A stretch of 25,022 bases of DNA from CALDTK01 sp041744755 (GTDB taxonomy: Bacteria; Bacteroidota; Bacteroidia; Chitinophagales; Saprospiraceae), in contig JBGTKC010000095.1 of the NCBI GenBank assembly GCA_041744755.1, positions 1-25,022 of the forward strand, in the 5' to 3' direction. Positions 21,765-25,022 of the stretch are shown here, piece after piece. The first letter of the stretch is position 1, and each line of letters opens with the position of its first letter. The translations under genes and the position numbers were made by a program. The notes below the pieces were generated by a model. That model made no database searches. It saw nothing but the letters and a program-made list of their open reading frames with translations, and was not told where the DNA came from.

Positions 21765-23231
21765 ATGCCTACGCTCAAGACCTTCTCGACCCTCCTCATC
21801 CTCCTCGCCGTCGGCTACGTACAGGCTCAATCCCGGATGCCCGACCTCGGGCGGTACCCCGACCCTAACTTTCTCCCCGCAGCCGAACGCGATCTATCGC
21901 GAGACCCCACGGGACTCACTCAAGACGGGCCCAACTCCTCACTCGGGAGCGCGGCCTCGCTCACGAGCGGACGCAACGTCTTCGTCTATGACTCAAGCGC
22001 GGCCTACATCTATGGGCCTAGTTCGGGCGATCTCGAGAGACTCACCGAGCGCCGCTACAAAGTCCGCGGTCGCGCTCGCACCGAGTGCATTATTCGGCGA
22101 GATCCAGTAGGTCAGATTTTCAACCGCTCGGAGATCACTCGACATTACAACGCCGATACTAGCTACGAGCGCATCACCGTGGCAAGTACGCGTGACGGGC
22201 AGTATGATCCGACCAATCTCCGCTACGATACCTCGGTGACCATCTATACGACCACCGCCGGGCGCGCCGCCGGCGAGTCGATCCAAATGTTCTACTACTA
22301 CCCTGCCACCGCTAACGGTTCGTCCGCCGCCGTACCGGGTACGGTAAGAGGAACACTAAGGCGCCAGGACATGAATGGGATGGCCCAACGTGTGCGAGAG
22401 TTCGTTTACGACAGTGTGCGCGCCACGACAACCGATCTCAGGGCTGAACGGCAAACGATTGTAGATGTCAATGGCCACGAGATATTCTCCTCATCTGAGT
22501 ATCGCTCTAGGGACGCCACGGGGCAAAACGCCGTATACTAATCGGAGCAGATCGACCGGCGATTCAGTGGCGACCGCTTACGTAGCATAAATAAAAGCTT
22601 GTACAGAACCGCTTGCGGACCTAATAGAATCCCGTGTACCGTAGAGACCACGAGCGAATACACCTATCCAAAGCAGGGCTACCGGATTGAGCGAGCTACG
22701 GAGATTGACTCTAACGAACCACTCCAAATCGATAGAACGATCATCGGGGAATTCGATCGGTACGGCTCGCTTACCCGCAGTCGTAAGTTCGCTGGTCGGG
22801 ACACCGCCCTCGTTAATCTCGAAGAAAGCATCGCACAGACTTTCGTCGGCGATGAGAATGGCCGGTTCATCACGAACTACGTCGAGCGCCGCTACGACAG
22901 AGGCGTCGGGCGTAATTTCTTGGTCATCGAGTGGTTCGGGCGCCTCAATCCCGAAGTCGTGAGGGTATCCGACCCACAGGCCTCGTTCGCGCGAGCTTGT
23001 AGCCTGGTTGTCGACGCGGACATAATCCGAGTCGAAGCCCCGGCGGGCGCGCAAATCTCGCTCGCCGATGTGACGGGTCGCGTTCTCTGGCACGGACGAG
23101 CCGCTCTTGAGGCCCCCGAGGGCCAGCTCCTAACCGTCGAGCTGCCCTTGCCATCGAGCAACGGCGTGTACGTGGTCACGGCACAGGCTTCAGACCGGGG
23201 ATGCGGCCGCACCGTCGGGTTGGTGAGGTAG
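21765..23231 (+). pseudogene. Secreted protein with probable T9SS sorting domain, split by an in-frame TAA
   Basis: The two halves, 21765-22541 and 22542-23231, lie in the same frame with only TAA 22539-22541 (codon 259) between them; the whole would have 488 sense codons. The first half begins with a signal peptide (MPTLKTFSTLLILLAVGYVQAQ) and continues with beta-strand-rich, Arg/Tyr-rich sequence without a recognised domain. The last 75 residues (DADIIRVEAPAGAQISLADVTGRVLW to GVYVVTAQ and GRTVGLVR) resemble a T9SS type A C-terminal domain. A signal peptide on one half and a secretion domain on the other indicate one original cargo protein. The second half could start only at TTG 22599 and would then lack a signal peptide. 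It is probably a recent pseudogene or a sequence error; the function of the main body is unknown. Confidence 0.7.
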
Positions 23232-23299
23232 TCGATCGTCTATTAGGTGAGGCATTCGTGGACAGCCGCGGGCTCGGGCGGAGTGCTACCGCGATGGAG

Positions 23300-23321
23300 G
23301 CGTTTTGGCGAAAGCCGTACC
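23300..23321 (-). repeat. Dispersed mini-hairpin element, intergenic copy
   Basis: On the minus strand GGTAC-GGC-TTTC-GCC-AAAACGC. It is the only strong copy outside a gene, in the 219-base gap between two converging genes. It shares 20 contiguous bases with the copy at 6952. The rest of the gap shows nothing recognisable. Confidence 0.65.
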
Positions 23322-23450
23322 TAGGTCCATCAGCAAGGCGTGTACTCCGGCCAACTGCTCAGCTGCCTCGCCCGCACACAGTAGGCGGGGTCTGGCACGC
23401 GGCGGGACCCTCCGCAGAAGCCGCCAGTCTCCCCGCGCCAATCCCCGCCC

Positions 23451-24239
23451 CTACCCTCCGAAGAAACCATCCGTGTGATAGCGCTCGCTCTCCTCGATCG
23501 CGCAACTACACGCCAGTTTGATCGGCTGTCCGGGAAAGAACTCTTGGTACAGCGTGCGCCGGCGCTCGAGCGAGACCTTTAGCGGATCTTCTGATCCGTG
23601 CAGCCAGTAGCCCATGTTCAACAACGGCTCGTGGAGCGGCGGTCGCCAGCCGTCGAACTCGCAAAACTGTACGTGGTAGAGTATCCCCATCCCGAGAATC
23701 TTCTCGGTCATGAAAGTTTGCTTCAGCTCCGTGTAGCCGCTGCGCTCGAATGCCGCGATGTCGTCGAGGGCGCGACCGTAAAGCCCTGCCGACAAGCCGA
23801 AGATCGCCAGTCCGAGACCTAGGCCCCCAGCGAAACACCAGCGACCGGTCGCTGTAGGCGGATGTACCAGACCGGAGAGGCACAGTTGGACAATGAAGTA
23901 GTACGGCACGAAGACGAGTAGTCCGAGTCCGAAGAGTAAAATCAGGAGCAGGGCTGGCAAGACCAACCAATTCAGAAACGCGGCACAGTACGCGAACACG
24001 ACCACCGCCAGGCCATTGACAGCGAGTACGTAGGGAACGAGTCGATTGCGCCGCAGCAGCAACGGCGACCAAGCCGCCGTCGCGAAGCAGGCGATCAGCA
24101 CGGTCAGCGCCCACCCCGTCGGCCGGCAGAACACCTGCCAGTAGGTGTTCGCCGCCACGCAGAGCAGCAGGGCGATACTGTTGTAGGTCGCGAGCCGGCG
24201 GTGGCTCAAGGATAATCCGAACGAGGGTAGCTGCGGCAA
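23451..24239 (-). CDS. Polytopic membrane protein of unknown function
   Basis: The 262-residue product has about six hydrophobic segments in its first 160 residues: YNSIALLLCVAANTYW, ALTVLIACFATAAW, YVLAVNGLAVVVFAYCAAFL, LVLPALLLILLFGLGLLVFVPYYFIV and FAGGLGLGLAIFGLSAGLY. A soluble C-terminal tail of roughly 100 residues follows, with MTEKILGMGILYHVQFCEFDGWRPP and two closely spaced cysteines (LACSCAIEE). I do not recognise the family. The start is a TTG (complement of 24237-24239), chosen because the frame contains no ATG before the tail. It is transcribed toward the T9SS gene and away from the gene at 24546. Confidence 0.7.
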   Translation of the reverse strand: MPQLPSFGLSLSHRRLATYNSIALLLCVAANTYWQVFCRPTGWALTVLIACFATAAWSPLLLRRNRLVPYVLAVNGLAVVVFAYCAAFLNWLVLPALLLILLFGLGLLVFVPYYFIVQLCLSGLVHPPTATGRWCFAGGLGLGLAIFGLSAGLYGRALDDIAAFERSGYTELKQTFMTEKILGMGILYHVQFCEFDGWRPPLHEPLLNMGYWLHGSEDPLKVSLERRRTLYQEFFPGQPIKLACSCAIEESERYHTDGFFGG

Positions 24240-24545
24240 GATGATCGAAACTCGACAGAGGAGATCACTACCGTCTGGGAGGCCGAAAACGCTGCCCTAG
24301 GCGATTGGGGATAATTGATTGGTTGGGCTGACACACGCTTGGACGGGCATTTCGTACCGAACTCCGAATTATCGCGTACCCAGGCCTTATCCGGCACTCG
24401 TCTTGCCAACCGTTGGACAGGTCGAGGGATAACGCTTCGTTGAGACATGACGCTCCCGAGACCCAACAGTATACTTTTGGGCACGAAAGGTCCCGCAACT
24501 CCCGTTTACTCGCGGGCCGCCACGGCCTCGCCTCTCAACGACTCT
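24240..24545. other. Divergent intergenic region
   Basis: These 306 bases separate two divergent genes. Apart from the promoter box at 24472-24479 I see no gene, repeat or structured RNA. The centre (24300-24350) is comparatively AT-rich, which would fit promoter regions for both directions. Confidence 0.4.
24472..24479 (+). promoter_or_regulatory. -7 promoter box upstream of the DUF5715-like gene
   Basis: TACTTTTG matches the Bacteroidota consensus TAnnTTTG. Transcription would start near 24486, giving a leader of about 60 bases. No -33 TTG is seen at the expected distance. Confidence 0.4.
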
Positions 24546-25022
24546 ATGTTCGCACAGTCCCTCGGCGTCTTCGCCGTCTCCCTCGTCCTCAGCTTCGCAC
24601 CTTTTTCTCCTAAGACCCTGTATCAGACGGTGGATCACTCGATCAAGGGGGACGACTACGATGAGATGCTGCCCCTGAGAGATATGCGTTTTCGCGACAG
24701 CATGTTCACAGTCGTCGAAGATTCCCTCGTCCGCTGGGAGGCTGAAGTGAGAGCTTTTACGCCACTCAACGCCGTCGAGCGCGCCGCCCTCCACAAGGCG
24801 GCCTACCACGAGCACATCACGGCCAGTCGCCGCGTCGGGATCTCCGCCGGTCGCTACAGTCGCCGCCTTACGCCCGTGTCGACCGGCAACCCCTACTACG
24901 TAACCGGTTGGGACGGCCTCCTCGCCGATCAAGCCATCGCCACCCTCGAACTTATCGGGGCGCGCTTCCAGGAGGAGTGCCGCCGGGCACACCTGCCGGC
25001 TGCCCGCTTCATCGTGACCAGC
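24546..25022 (+). CDS. DUF5715-like exported protein, cut by the window end
   Basis: The first 159 codons are present and the frame is open to the window edge. A short hydrophobic N-terminus (SLGVFAVSLVLSFAPFS) suggests export. The visible part continues with charged helical sequence (RAALHKAAYHEHITASRRVGI). Then comes NPYYVTGWDGLLADQAIATLELIGARFQEECRRAHLPAARFIVTS. This last stretch resembles DUF5715 proteins of Bacteroidota, in which a YxxxxLxxSxPYL-like region, LLxxIGxxF and the IVTSxxRT motif occur in this order; the RT part would lie just past the edge. DUF5715 has been linked to peptidase-like folds, but no activity should be assumed. ATG 24546 is the first start that gives the hydrophobic N-terminus. 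Confidence 0.65.
   Translation, partial: MFAQSLGVFAVSLVLSFAPFSPKTLYQTVDHSIKGDDYDEMLPLRDMRFRDSMFTVVEDSLVRWEAEVRAFTPLNAVERAALHKAAYHEHITASRRVGISAGRYSRRLTPVSTGNPYYVTGWDGLLADQAIATLELIGARFQEECRRAHLPAARFIVTS

Noticed and set aside
1..25022. CRISPR arrays, insertion sequences, prophage, integrase or toxin-antitoxin genes
   Set aside because: I looked on both strands and found no regularly spaced long repeats, transposase or integrase motifs, or paired small genes.

Overview
The window looks like the chromosome of a GC-rich member of the Bacteroidota, probably Saprospiraceae (Lewinella-like). The grounds are promoter boxes of the Bacteroidota type (TAnnTTTG) ahead of several genes, few Shine-Dalgarno sites, a TonB-dependent receptor of the CarboxypepD_reg plus OMP_b-brl_3 type, a likely type IX secretion (T9SS) C-terminal domain, and a DUF1080 / TolB-like / Gfo-Idh-MocA gene trio. 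The genus is an inference. No phage, plasmid, insertion sequence or CRISPR array is visible.

Layout. 91-333 (-): small membrane protein. 572-2299 (+): sulfatase. 2492-4672 (+): AsmA-like membrane-anchored protein. 4770-4842: tRNA-Gly(CCC) with a strong terminator. 5030-8526 (+): probable operon of a DUF1080 lipoprotein, a TolB/PD40 protein and a Tat-exported oxidoreductase, probably for 3-keto-glycoside metabolism. 8608-9774 (-): glycerate kinase. 9844-13179 (+): large secreted Asp-box/VPS10-like protein. 13.4-16.85 kb: visibly less GC-rich block with a nucleoside hydrolase and a GH127 gene broken by one in-frame TGA. 16930-18707 (-): LytTR response regulator and LytS/YehU-type histidine kinase, translationally coupled. 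19022-21580 (+): TonB-dependent receptor. 21765-23231 (+): secreted T9SS-type protein broken by one in-frame TAA. 23451-24239 (-): polytopic membrane protein. 24546 to the window end (+): start of a probable DUF5715 protein.

The most unusual signal is a dispersed element of about 16-18 bp. It is a three-base stem, a four-base loop (usually TTTC or TTCC), the complementary three bases, then AAAAC(C). About fifteen copies lie in both orientations, almost all inside unrelated coding regions. The stem occurs as GGC/GCC and as GCC/GGC (sometimes GC/GC), so the two arms change together while loop and tail stay constant. In coding sequence it often reads as the peptide L-S-A-K-P. Two loci carry inverted pairs. 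It could be an uptake-type sequence, a REP-like element or a protein-binding site; the sequence alone does not decide.

Other points. Two genes (GH127 and the T9SS cargo) are each split by a single stop codon with the reading frame otherwise open. The TolB-like gene has a good signal peptide only if it starts at ATC. A pair of direct repeats with a 21-bp period, the geometry known for LytTR-type regulators, lies between the two-component operon and the TonB receptor gene.

How the genes fit together. Most products are envelope or secreted proteins for uptake and breakdown of glycans and nucleosides (sulfatase, DUF1080 hydrolase, oxidoreductase, GH127, nucleoside hydrolase, TonB receptor). The two-component pair is placed to control the receptor.
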